A DNA stretch of 64,000 nt from JADFXI01 sp963784135 (GTDB lineage: Bacteria > Nitrospirota > Thermodesulfovibrionia > Thermodesulfovibrionales > Dissulfurispiraceae). Under the pieces are notes generated by a model. That model ran no database searches. It worked only from the letters and a program-made list of their open reading frames with translations, and was not told the DNA's origin. The position numbers and the translations under genes are program-made. The stretch covers positions 310,001-374,000 of the forward strand of contig CAWAQG010000008.1 of assembly GCA_963784135.1 (NCBI GenBank), read 5' to 3'. Positions 42,761 through 50,316 of the stretch are shown one piece after another (position 1 is the stretch's first letter; each line of letters starts with the position of its first letter).

Positions 42761-43480
42761 TCAGTGTTCCCGTATGGAAAATTGGAGCTTGATTTTCCCA
42801 ACTTCGACTATATCTCCGTCTTTAAGATCATAACGCCCGCCGATTCTGCTGCCGTTTATTTTAACTGTTGCCCCTCCTACCGGATTTATGAAATAGCCCT
42901 CATTTCTTCTGTTTACAAGGGCTGCAACTTTCGGGACAAAGAACCCCTTTAACCGTATGTCGGCATCGTACCCCTTACCGATGCTGACGACCCTGTCTTT
43001 AAGCTCATATTCATATATGTCGGTGTCGCCCTCTACTACGCTGAAGATTCCCATGGCCTCTTTTCTGTAATCGGAGCTATTCATGCCCGGCATTTTGCTG
43101 AGGATCTTCTGCTGCAAATGCGAATCGAGCACCATTGTTTCGTCCACTCTTAAATTTTTTGAGGCAATAGTCTTCTCAACGTTTTCAGCCTCCTGAGGCA
43201 AAACGAAACTCAATATATGTTTGCCGATAAGCGCATTGTCGTTGTTATTCAAAATATGCCTGGATACCTTTATGCCGTTGACGAATGTCCCGTTAAGGCT
43301 TCCCATATCTTCAATAATAAACCGCTTTCCATCCTTGTAAATCTTGGCATGATATCCGGAAACGGCAAGATTGTCAATTTGTATAGTGTTGTTAGGCTTC
43401 CTGCCGATAGTTATTACGTCCTTGTCGAGAGGCACCTCGTTTAGGGTCCTATCCTGGAATTTTAAGAGCACCTTGGCCAT
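42761..43480 (-). CDS. tandem FHA-domain protein
   Basis: 239 residues. FHA 1 (about 5-95) has ITIGRKPNNTIQI, the SGYH and the DMGSLNGTFVNG blocks, so phosphothreonine binding is expected. A second FHA-like fold (about 140-239) has VSIGKGYDADIRL and GGATVKINGSRIG but lacks the usual Ser/His pair, so it may not bind phosphopeptides. It probably recognises the product of the adjacent kinase. It lies 24 bases after the PP2C gene and 119 bases before the kinase gene. Confidence 0.82.
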   Translation of the reverse strand: MAKVLLKFQDRTLNEVPLDKDVITIGRKPNNTIQIDNLAVSGYHAKIYKDGKRFIIEDMGSLNGTFVNGIKVSRHILNNNDNALIGKHILSFVLPQEAENVEKTIASKNLRVDETMVLDSHLQQKILSKMPGMNSSDYRKEAMGIFSVVEGDTDIYEYELKDRVVSIGKGYDADIRLKGFFVPKVAALVNRRNEGYFINPVGGATVKINGSRIGGRYDLKDGDIVEVGKIKLQFSIREH

Positions 43481-43504
43481 TATCTCCTCCGTTATTCTTG
43501 GCGT

Positions 43505-45622
43505 TCACTTTTTGTGCGCGTATGCCACAATGACTGTTATATTGTCCCTGCCTCCTCTTTTATTTGCCAGCGTAACAAGCCTTCTGCAAGCCCTCTGAGG
43601 GTCGTTCCCAGCCAATACCGCAGAGAGAATGTCAGTATCGGAAACCATTGTATTCAGCCCATCGGTACAGAGGATAACGATATCCCCGGCAGTCAGGGTC
43701 AACTCATCAAGATCCACTGCCACATCCGGACCGGCGCCAAGGGCTTGTGTCAGGACATGTTTCATGCCGGACTCGCGCAGGTTATGGTCATCGGTAAGCT
43801 GCTCAATATTTTGTGACCTGACAAGGTAAATTCTACTGTCACCAACATGGGCCAGGCTTAATCTGTTCCCACGTAACATTGCCGCGGCTATGGTTGTGCC
43901 CATCCTTCGGAGCGGAGAATTTTCCGAAGCTTCGTATATTGCCTTATTGGCTGTCCTCACTGACTCCCCCAGCCTGTTGGTTTCCGCTGAATAGTCATTG
44001 ATATAATTATTGGTTTTATTATCTCCAGCTTCAGTGTTTCCAAGACATTCGCTTATTATGTCTACCGCCATCCTGCTCGCAACCTCTCCATTGGCCTGCC
44101 CGCCTACGCCATCCGCTACGGCGAGGAGGGGAATGTCACCCATTACGCAGAAAGCGTCCTCATTTTTATGGCGCACAAACCCGGTAGCAGTCTGCGCGCC
44201 GACGGTCAAGTATAGTTCAGTGCCTTTTATGATCTGCGCATCCGGAAAATTCTTTTTTGGGTACCCTAAGGGTCGAGGACGTCTGTAAACCAGGGCGCAG
44301 CAACCGATGCTTATTAGAGCAATCTGATATGACATCTTGATCCAATATCCATACGCAAGGAAAAGATACACTGAGGCAACGGACCACGAGCATAGGAGCA
44401 CAAAGGCAATGGCCGCGCTCATGCCCGGTCTTAAACGGGAAATGCTGAATACCAGAACTGTTGCTGAGAAAATAATGAAAGCTGTTTCAAGTGGAAGGGC
44501 CCATGGCGGACGTGTAATATAATGCCTTTCTAAAATAGTGCCGATAATGTCGGCAATGAATATGGTATCGGGCATATCGCTGCAGGCAGGAGTTCTAAGA
44601 AGCGGGCCCGAAGGGTCGAGCAGTACGATCTTGTTTTTAAAAGCCTCCGGGGGTACCTCCCCGCTGATTATTTCTGAAAGAGAATAACTGGGCGGAGTAT
44701 TTTGCCCAAAGTTGATAAGCATCCTGTAATTGGCAGACAGAGGAACGGTAATATAATTTATTTTTAGGGAGTATTTGTTCGCACGCATATCAGTTATATT
44801 ACGGTTTAGGTATTTGGTAATGAGCTGCAGTGGAAACGAAGGGTAAAGCCGGCCTTCATAAGACATTAGCAGCGGTTCGCTCCTTATAACGCCATCCTTG
44901 TCCGCTATTCGGGTAATATGACCAAGGGCCTGCGCAACACGAGCAAAATCTTTTAGCGGGACAACAACCCTTCGAGCAGGTATGGCATTACCTTCGAAAA
45001 TGGGAAGCGAGTTTCTTTTTACAAAATCCTCCGCCCCGGCTTGATAATTATTGTTTTGACCCCCAGGTGTAAACAGCACCGGAAGCACAACATTCTCGGC
45101 CTCGGCAATTGAAGAGGAGAGGGCCAGATCGCCGTTAATCCTTTTCTCGGCTTGCTGCAAGGAGTAGAGCATCCTGGCTGTTTCATTTTTATAAGAGTAT
45201 AGTATTTGTGTCGTTTCATCGTTTTTGATCTGGTCCAGCCTGTTTTTCATATCGTTTCCGATCCGATTCCGCCTGCTGTTGACCTCACTAATAAGCTCTC
45301 TAATTTCATCGAGCCCAGGAGTCGGCTCTTTCTCATCCAGCAGCATATTTATGCCTATAACCTTTGCATGGTAATCATGCAGATGTCTTATCAAAAGTCC
45401 TATATATGCACGCGGCCAAAGATCCGCCTGTTTTAATGCAGCGTGATCTACCCTAACAATAACCACAGGTGCGGACACCATTTTTGGCTGCAAGGTCATC
45501 CGCAGATCATACAATTTATACTCAAACGCTTCCAGCGGATACCATTTAACGAATGAGGCAGTTAGCACAAGACTTGCCGCTACGCATCCAACTGATAAAT
45601 ATGCTAAGAGAGTTTTTTTCAT
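43505..45622 (-). CDS. CHASE2 sensor - PP2C phosphatase, membrane protein
   Basis: 705 residues from ATG 45622 (a TTG at 45631 would add three). One N-terminal membrane helix (about 5-23), a CHASE2 extracytoplasmic sensor (about 28-335), three membrane helices (about 355-440) and a cytosolic PP2C domain (about 465-705) with NEDAFCVMGD, VADGVGGQANGE, VGDSRIYL and CTDGLN. Eukaryote-type phosphatase controlled by an external signal, acting against the kinase two genes downstream. The ligand is unknown. Nothing like a type VI secretion operon, where such trios also occur, is present. Confidence 0.82.
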   Translation of the reverse strand: MKKTLLAYLSVGCVAASLVLTASFVKWYPLEAFEYKLYDLRMTLQPKMVSAPVVIVRVDHAALKQADLWPRAYIGLLIRHLHDYHAKVIGINMLLDEKEPTPGLDEIRELISEVNSRRNRIGNDMKNRLDQIKNDETTQILYSYKNETARMLYSLQQAEKRINGDLALSSSIAEAENVVLPVLFTPGGQNNNYQAGAEDFVKRNSLPIFEGNAIPARRVVVPLKDFARVAQALGHITRIADKDGVIRSEPLLMSYEGRLYPSFPLQLITKYLNRNITDMRANKYSLKINYITVPLSANYRMLINFGQNTPPSYSLSEIISGEVPPEAFKNKIVLLDPSGPLLRTPACSDMPDTIFIADIIGTILERHYITRPPWALPLETAFIIFSATVLVFSISRLRPGMSAAIAFVLLCSWSVASVYLFLAYGYWIKMSYQIALISIGCCALVYRRPRPLGYPKKNFPDAQIIKGTELYLTVGAQTATGFVRHKNEDAFCVMGDIPLLAVADGVGGQANGEVASRMAVDIISECLGNTEAGDNKTNNYINDYSAETNRLGESVRTANKAIYEASENSPLRRMGTTIAAAMLRGNRLSLAHVGDSRIYLVRSQNIEQLTDDHNLRESGMKHVLTQALGAGPDVAVDLDELTLTAGDIVILCTDGLNTMVSDTDILSAVLAGNDPQRACRRLVTLANKRGGRDNITVIVAYAHKK

Positions 45623-45849
45623 GTCACTCAATAACTAACTATAAGCAACGCATTACAGATAGCTCAGTGACCTGCATCACATTTTAACGAGATTTGTGGA
45701 ACAGCAGATTATTTTGTTATTGGAACCAACGTGAACAAGAAGTGGCGCCATATTTTCTTTGGAGCGTCCACAGCTAAGACGCTTTACAAAGGTCTGACGT
45801 AGGATTGTGACATGTTGTGCCTGTCTCTGCCGGAATGACAGAAAAGCCG

Positions 45850-45878
45850 GCCCCCGATCCCAGCTCGGGATGGGGGGC
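45850..45878 (-). terminator. putative terminator of the nif operon
   Basis: A 12-bp stem (45850-45861 with 45867-45878, one mismatch) closes a 5-base loop, followed on the minus strand by CGGCTTTTCTG. It is located 54 bases past the fdxB stop. The rest of the gene-free stretch 45623-45931 shows only a repeat-like GTCATTCC word and no gene. Confidence 0.5.
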
Positions 45879-45931
45879 TGCAATGACCGGGGTGGGATGA
45901 GATGGCGAAAAAGACTTTGGCGTGGGTGTGA

Positions 45932-46207
45932 TTACAGCGCGATATGAATGTGGCATTTTTTTGTACAGGCGCGATTGCATGCCTCGCAGCCGATGCAATT
46001 TTCAGGATTGGCAATGGACATCACTTTATTGCCCATGTCGTCACCGAATTCATCCTCGCCCTCAAAGGGCTTTTCGATGAGTTCCAGCACGTCCCTGCTG
46101 CAGACCTTGTAGCAACGCCCGCAGCCAATGCACTTTTCAACATCGATTGATTCTATAAACTGCGGTGTCCATGCTTGACCGCCCCGCGTATATCCGACAA
46201 TTGCCAT
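45932..46207 (-). CDS. fdxB: nif-specific ferredoxin III (FdxB type)
   Basis: 91 residues. CIGCGRCYKVC (about 26-36) and CIGCEACNRACTKKC (about 71-85) provide ligands for two [4Fe-4S] clusters, with the long acidic spacer (PFEGEDEFGDDMGNK) and the extra CxxxC typical of nif-associated ferredoxin III. Likely electron carrier to nitrogenase or to cofactor assembly. It is the last gene of the nif operon, 34 bases after nifI2. Confidence 0.9.
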   Translation of the reverse strand: MAIVGYTRGGQAWTPQFIESIDVEKCIGCGRCYKVCSRDVLELIEKPFEGEDEFGDDMGNKVMSIANPENCIGCEACNRACTKKCHIHIAL

Positions 46208-46241
46208 GGTTCCTCCTTATGTACAAGCGTTTCCGTTGTTC

Positions 46242-46661
46242 CTATATTATTGCCTCTCCGTCTTTTTCGCCGGTCCTTACTCGCAAGGCGCCTTCTATGG
46301 GCGAGATAAATATCTTACCGTCTCCTGTTTTGCCTGTCTGGTTGACTTTTATAATAGATTTTACTATCTTGCTTACAGCATCATCAGGCACGACCATAGT
46401 CAGCATTCTTTTAGGCACGAAGAGAGCGACTTTAGGCAGTGTGTGCTCAAGTGCATAGGTCGAAGGCGTGGGTTTTAATTTTACCGACATGCAATAGTTC
46501 TCCGGAAGTTCCGGATCGAGGTCGTTATCGCACACTGCCCCCTTTTGCTTTCCTCTTCCGTCAACGCTCTGGATGCTGACAGAGGGGTATCCCAGTTCGT
46601 CAAGGACCTTCTTTGTTTCAGGGAGCTTGTCTCTCCTGATGATTGCCGTAATCTCTTTCAT
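46242..46661 (-). CDS. nifI2: PII-like nitrogenase regulator NifI2
   Basis: 139 residues, longer than a standard PII because of an extended T-loop region (about 38-80). MKEITAIIRRDKLPETKKVL, GRGKQKGAV and TGKTGDGKIFISPIEGALRVRTGE are the PII hallmarks. NifI2 with NifI1 binds 2-oxoglutarate and ATP and shuts off nitrogenase when ammonium appears. Its ATG overlaps the nifI1 stop (ATGA). Confidence 0.9.
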   Translation of the reverse strand: MKEITAIIRRDKLPETKKVLDELGYPSVSIQSVDGRGKQKGAVCDNDLDPELPENYCMSVKLKPTPSTYALEHTLPKVALFVPKRMLTMVVPDDAVSKIVKSIIKVNQTGKTGDGKIFISPIEGALRVRTGEKDGEAII

Positions 46662-46975
46662 AGAACGGCCTCCCCTGTTCTGACGGTGTAAGCGCTATCG
46701 ACAGGGCTGGTGAATATCTTTCCGTCGCCTACAAACCCCGTTCTGGCCTTATTGTTAATGAGTTCTATAACTTTGCCTGCATCCTTATCATCGACAACCA
46801 TCATTATGAGTGTTTTCGGAAGTTCGTCATAATGTACCGGGCCCACCTGAAGGCCCTTTTGTTTTCCCCTTCCGAATACAGGCATCTTGGTGAGCGACGG
46901 GAACCCGGCCCCCTCCAGTGCCAGGACTACCTCCTGCTCTTTTTCAGGCCGTATAAATGCTCTGATCATCTTCAT
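46658..46975 (-). CDS. nifI1: PII-like nitrogenase regulator NifI1
   Basis: 105 residues. MIRAFIRPEKEQEVVLALEGAG, GRGKQKGLQVG and ARTGFVGDGKIFTSPVDSAYTVRTGE define the PII fold with the short T-loop of NifI1 proteins; the uridylylated Tyr of GlnB is absent. It partners with NifI2. In the best known systems the pair lies between nifH and nifD; here both follow the nifEN and nifX genes. Confidence 0.9.
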   Translation of the reverse strand: MKMIRAFIRPEKEQEVVLALEGAGFPSLTKMPVFGRGKQKGLQVGPVHYDELPKTLIMMVVDDKDAGKVIELINNKARTGFVGDGKIFTSPVDSAYTVRTGEAVL

Positions 46976-47023
46976 TGTCTTTTCCTCTCTTTACATTGAT
47001 TTCTTAGATCGATTAACGATCTG

Positions 47024-47425
47024 CTACTGACGAGTGTCATAAAGCGCTTTCTTAAACCACGGCGGCGGCGATGTCTGAGCGGTGGCAAGCAGTTTATCCA
47101 GTGACTCCTTAATGGAAACAATCTCCTTTACCTTTATCGGCATTATTCCTCTCTTTGCGAGCCGTGCCGCCGAAGGCCCCCCGATTTCTGTAAGATAGAT
47201 GATCTTGCAGTCAGCCAGTTTGCTCACCTTGTCCTCTACCCTGCTGTCATGAATATGCCCCATGCCTTTTGTTTCTTCTATTTCCGTGTCCCTGCCCTCC
47301 GCGAATTTCCTCATCTCGACAAAGCGGTATTCCTTCTCGTTCAACTCATATACGGCAAATAAGCCGGCCCTGCCAAAATGCTCATCAACATTAATCCCGT
47401 CGGTCGTGGCAAATGCTACTTTCAT
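47024..47425 (-). CDS. nifX: NifX/NafY-type dinitrogenase iron-molybdenum cofactor-binding protein
   Basis: 133 residues from ATG 47425, preceded by GGAGG. MKVAFATTDGINVDEHFGRAGLFAVYEL is the start of the Nif cofactor-binding domain, and LADCKIIYLTEIGGPSAARLAKRGI is its conserved C-terminal half. It carries NifB-co or FeMo-co between scaffold proteins. The tail PPPWFKKAL is typical. Separated from nifEN by heptamer repeat 3. Confidence 0.88.
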   Translation of the reverse strand: MKVAFATTDGINVDEHFGRAGLFAVYELNEKEYRFVEMRKFAEGRDTEIEETKGMGHIHDSRVEDKVSKLADCKIIYLTEIGGPSAARLAKRGIMPIKVKEIVSIKESLDKLLATAQTSPPPWFKKALYDTRQ

Positions 47426-47450
47426 GCGTGCACCTCCTTTATTGAACACA

Positions 47451-47528
47451 GGTCATAGGTTATTGGTTATGGGTAAAACTTTTTACTCTGCTTTCCTATG
47501 ACCTATGACCCATAACCTATTACCTATG
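47451..47528. repeat. heptamer hairpin repeat 3
   Basis: GGTCATAGGTTATTGGTTATGGGTAA-type units and their inverted partner form a stem between nifEN and nifX. The stop codon of nifEN (TAA, 47520-47522) and its last two codons are read from the repeat. Confidence 0.8.
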
Positions 47529-50132
47529 AGTTAATATGTTTGCTGTATCATTAATAAGTGTCAGCGTTCCCCTGTACCCCACGGTCATCCTGGCGTTTCC
47601 TCCCATCAGCTTATATAGAGGAAAGCCTATTTGGTAAAGAGGTATGCCGCTTCTCCGCGAAGTGTCTTCCCCGTGAGAATTTGAGATCAGGAGGTCAGGT
47701 TTCATCCGGCTGTTTTGAATGCCATAATTATGGATGTCCCGTAGGTCTCCAATGATTACCTCGCGCGCCTCGATACTTTTTTCCGAGGCCGCGGCATGCG
47801 GGATGACTGAAAGCACTATCTCCGCGCCCATCTCAGAAAGCCAGCGCGACGTCTGCACGGAAAGGTCCGGCTCGAGAGCGGTAAGCACTTTTTTATTGCC
47901 GAAGTAGAAATGGGCGTCCCTCATTCCATCTATGAGGATACGCCGCTGTCTCACGTACTTTGACGGTACGCTGTTGCCGCTTAACAGGCAGAGCGTTTCC
48001 ATCAGGGTATTGGTATCGCGGAGACCTGCAATGCTCTCAAGCACTTTGTATCCGATGTCGGACCGCTCCTTTAATTTTCTGGCCGGGGACTCCATGCTCC
48101 TTCCAATAGCAAGTGTGAATTCGGCATCACACATTGTTTTAATTTCATCTACGCTCGTTCCGCCTGCTGCGAGGGCGGAAAAGCCCTGTCTGCTGCCGTC
48201 CAGTGCCGACAGGTCAGGGAGCATGGCAGGGTGCAGCCCGAACGATTCTATGATTTCCCGCAGTTCAAGAAAGTCTGCCGGCGTCAGGTGGCATCCGGCC
48301 AGAACATTAATCCAGCCTTTAGTTCTTTTTGTGCCGTGTTGATTGTGCCCGGCCAGGCTGGTAAGCGCCTCTACCGCAGCGGAGTAGCCGGTTTCCAATC
48401 CTCCTTCGTAATCAGGGGTGGAGATGGAAAGCACCTTTGTCTCAGAGTCTGAGACACTAAAATGCTTTGCCGCCGCGGATATGTCGTCACCTTTTACTTC
48501 CGACAGTCCGGAGGAAAGGATACCAACTACTGCAGGGCCTTGTTTTTCGATAAACCCCTCGACAACGCTGATGATGTTTTCCTCGCTTCCCATGATGATA
48601 TCTTCGGCAAACTGTTTTGTGCCGGCAAGGGCGATGGGCTCCCTGAAATGCTTTGTCAGAAGCACCTTGGCAAGAAACGTACAGCCCTGCGCGCCATGGA
48701 TGAGCGGCAGCGCCATATCTACCCCTTGCATGGCAATAGCAGCTCCTATGGTCTGGGAATGCTTTAAAGGGTCAATGATAATGTCCCGGGATATAGGCGA
48801 TGGGCGATGGGCAATAGGTGTGGCGGCCCTCGTGTAAAAATTGATACTGTTGCTTATATCCTGGGCCAAATTCACGAGGCCGTCATAGCCGGCGTATGCC
48901 GTATGCCGCTCCTGGTTAACATCCACAAAAGGGAACCCCTCTTTTATTGCAAGATACTGGTTTCTGCCTCCGGCAATAAGGATATCCGCCTTCCTTTCCG
49001 TCAGGAGTTTGAGAAGGTTTTTCGGGGCCACATCTTCCACGAGCGGCGCATCCTGCCCCAGCAGCTCTCGCATCTTTTCCTCATCCTCGAAGGTGCTCTT
49101 TTTTGTCCCCACAGCTACGACCTCGATCCCCAGGTCCATAAGGGCCGAGATAAAAGACCAGCTCTTGACGCCTCCGGTATACAGTACCGCCTTTTTCCCC
49201 CTGAGATTATCAAACCTTTTAAGTCTGTCTTCAAGCTGCCGCTCCTCATGCGCGATGACAGCCTCAGCCTTTTCACGCAAGCCCGGAACAAGCGTCCCCC
49301 CTGAGCTGCGCAGTTTTTGTGCAATCGCGCGCAAGGCCTTTGCCATCTCGGTCCTGCCGAAGAAGGAGACCTCGACATAAGGGATTCCGTATTTTGTTTC
49401 CATAGTCCGCGCGATATTGATCAGCGCACGACTGCATACGACCACATTCAGTTTTGCCCTGTGTGCATGGGTTATCTCTTCAAAGGAGGCATTGCCCGTC
49501 ATCCTGGAAAGTACCCTTATTCCCGCGGCGTTAAGCACGGGCTCGACAAGCCACAAATCTCCTGCAATGTTATATTCACCGATAAGGTTGATGTCGGAGT
49601 CAGTGGTAAAAGCGGGCTCCCCTGTCCCTATCACGGATTCGAGCAGCACTTCACCCGCAATCCTGTTGCCGAGGTTTTTGGGTCCCACAAAGCCGGGGGC
49701 ATTTACCGGGATGACCCTGATGCCGAGCTTGTTTTCCGCCCTTTTACAAACCGACTCTATATCTTCACCAATGAGCCCGCTGACGCAGGTAGTATAGACA
49801 AAAACGGCCTTCGGCCTGACTGCTTCGCAGGTCTTCACAATGGCGTTGTATAGCTTTTCCCCGGAACCGTACACTATATCGAGCTCGTTCATATCGGTAG
49901 TGAACCCCATTTTGTGAAGGTCTCCCTTTGCGGAGAATGCGCCTCTTCCTTCCCATGTATTACCGCAGCATGCAATAGGGCCATGGACAATATGTGCTGC
50001 GTCTGCAATGGGCTGGAGCACGATCATAGCGCCGTCAAAGGCGCATGATTCCCCGCCCCGTGAGCGGCAGACCTTATCTTTCTTTTCAGCGGCACAGCCG
50101 CTCTCTGTCAATTTGTCCAGGTTTGTTATCAT
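47520..50132 (-). CDS. nifEN: fused NifE-NifN nitrogenase cofactor scaffold
   Basis: 870 residues from ATG 50132 (GGAGAGAC six bases upstream; ATG 50147 is the alternative). NifE half (about 1-440): RGGESCAFDGAMIVLQP, ACCGNTWEGRG, TTCVSGLIGEDIE and GRNQYLAIKEG. NifN half (about 455-870): IGAAIAMQGVDMALPLIHGAQGC, HFREPIAL and LLISNSHGEDTSRRSGIPLYQIGFPL. These are normally two proteins of about 440-470 residues forming the FeMo-co maturation complex; here they are one chain. The joining segment (PIAHRPSPISRD) is encoded by heptamer-type repeat DNA at 48791-48822. The frame is open throughout. Confidence 0.92.
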   Translation of the reverse strand: MITNLDKLTESGCAAEKKDKVCRSRGGESCAFDGAMIVLQPIADAAHIVHGPIACCGNTWEGRGAFSAKGDLHKMGFTTDMNELDIVYGSGEKLYNAIVKTCEAVRPKAVFVYTTCVSGLIGEDIESVCKRAENKLGIRVIPVNAPGFVGPKNLGNRIAGEVLLESVIGTGEPAFTTDSDINLIGEYNIAGDLWLVEPVLNAAGIRVLSRMTGNASFEEITHAHRAKLNVVVCSRALINIARTMETKYGIPYVEVSFFGRTEMAKALRAIAQKLRSSGGTLVPGLREKAEAVIAHEERQLEDRLKRFDNLRGKKAVLYTGGVKSWSFISALMDLGIEVVAVGTKKSTFEDEEKMRELLGQDAPLVEDVAPKNLLKLLTERKADILIAGGRNQYLAIKEGFPFVDVNQERHTAYAGYDGLVNLAQDISNSINFYTRAATPIAHRPSPISRDIIIDPLKHSQTIGAAIAMQGVDMALPLIHGAQGCTFLAKVLLTKHFREPIALAGTKQFAEDIIMGSEENIISVVEGFIEKQGPAVVGILSSGLSEVKGDDISAAAKHFSVSDSETKVLSISTPDYEGGLETGYSAAVEALTSLAGHNQHGTKRTKGWINVLAGCHLTPADFLELREIIESFGLHPAMLPDLSALDGSRQGFSALAAGGTSVDEIKTMCDAEFTLAIGRSMESPARKLKERSDIGYKVLESIAGLRDTNTLMETLCLLSGNSVPSKYVRQRRILIDGMRDAHFYFGNKKVLTALEPDLSVQTSRWLSEMGAEIVLSVIPHAAASEKSIEAREVIIGDLRDIHNYGIQNSRMKPDLLISNSHGEDTSRRSGIPLYQIGFPLYKLMGGNARMTVGYRGTLTLINDTANILTHR
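48791..48822. repeat. heptamer-type repeat inside nifEN
   Basis: ATAGGCGATGGGCGATGGGC followed by AATAGGTGTGG shows the same 7-base periodicity as the intergenic heptamer repeats, here without an inverted partner. It is translated in frame as the junction between the NifE and NifN parts. Confidence 0.6.
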
Positions 50133-50186
50133 TGTAAGTCTCTCCATTCATTCAAAGTTGACAAACTCGAAAAAAGTTGGGGAATG

Positions 50187-50275
50187 TGTTTTGCCGTCAT
50201 TCCCGTGAAAACGGGAATCCAGTCTTTTCTGGTAGTTGCTTGCGCTCTGGATACCCGCCTTCGCGGGTATGACGA
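50187..50275. repeat. intergenic palindromic repeat between nifK and nifEN
   Basis: GTCATTCCCGTGAAAACGGG and the related CCCGCCTTCGCGGGTATGAC form two small hairpins with mutually inverted flanks. This is a common class of dispersed intergenic repeat. It may stabilise or attenuate the nif transcript between nifK and nifEN. Confidence 0.6.
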
Positions 50276-50316
50276 CTTTTTACGAGGCCATCAACATTTA
50301 GCATTCAACATTTCCC

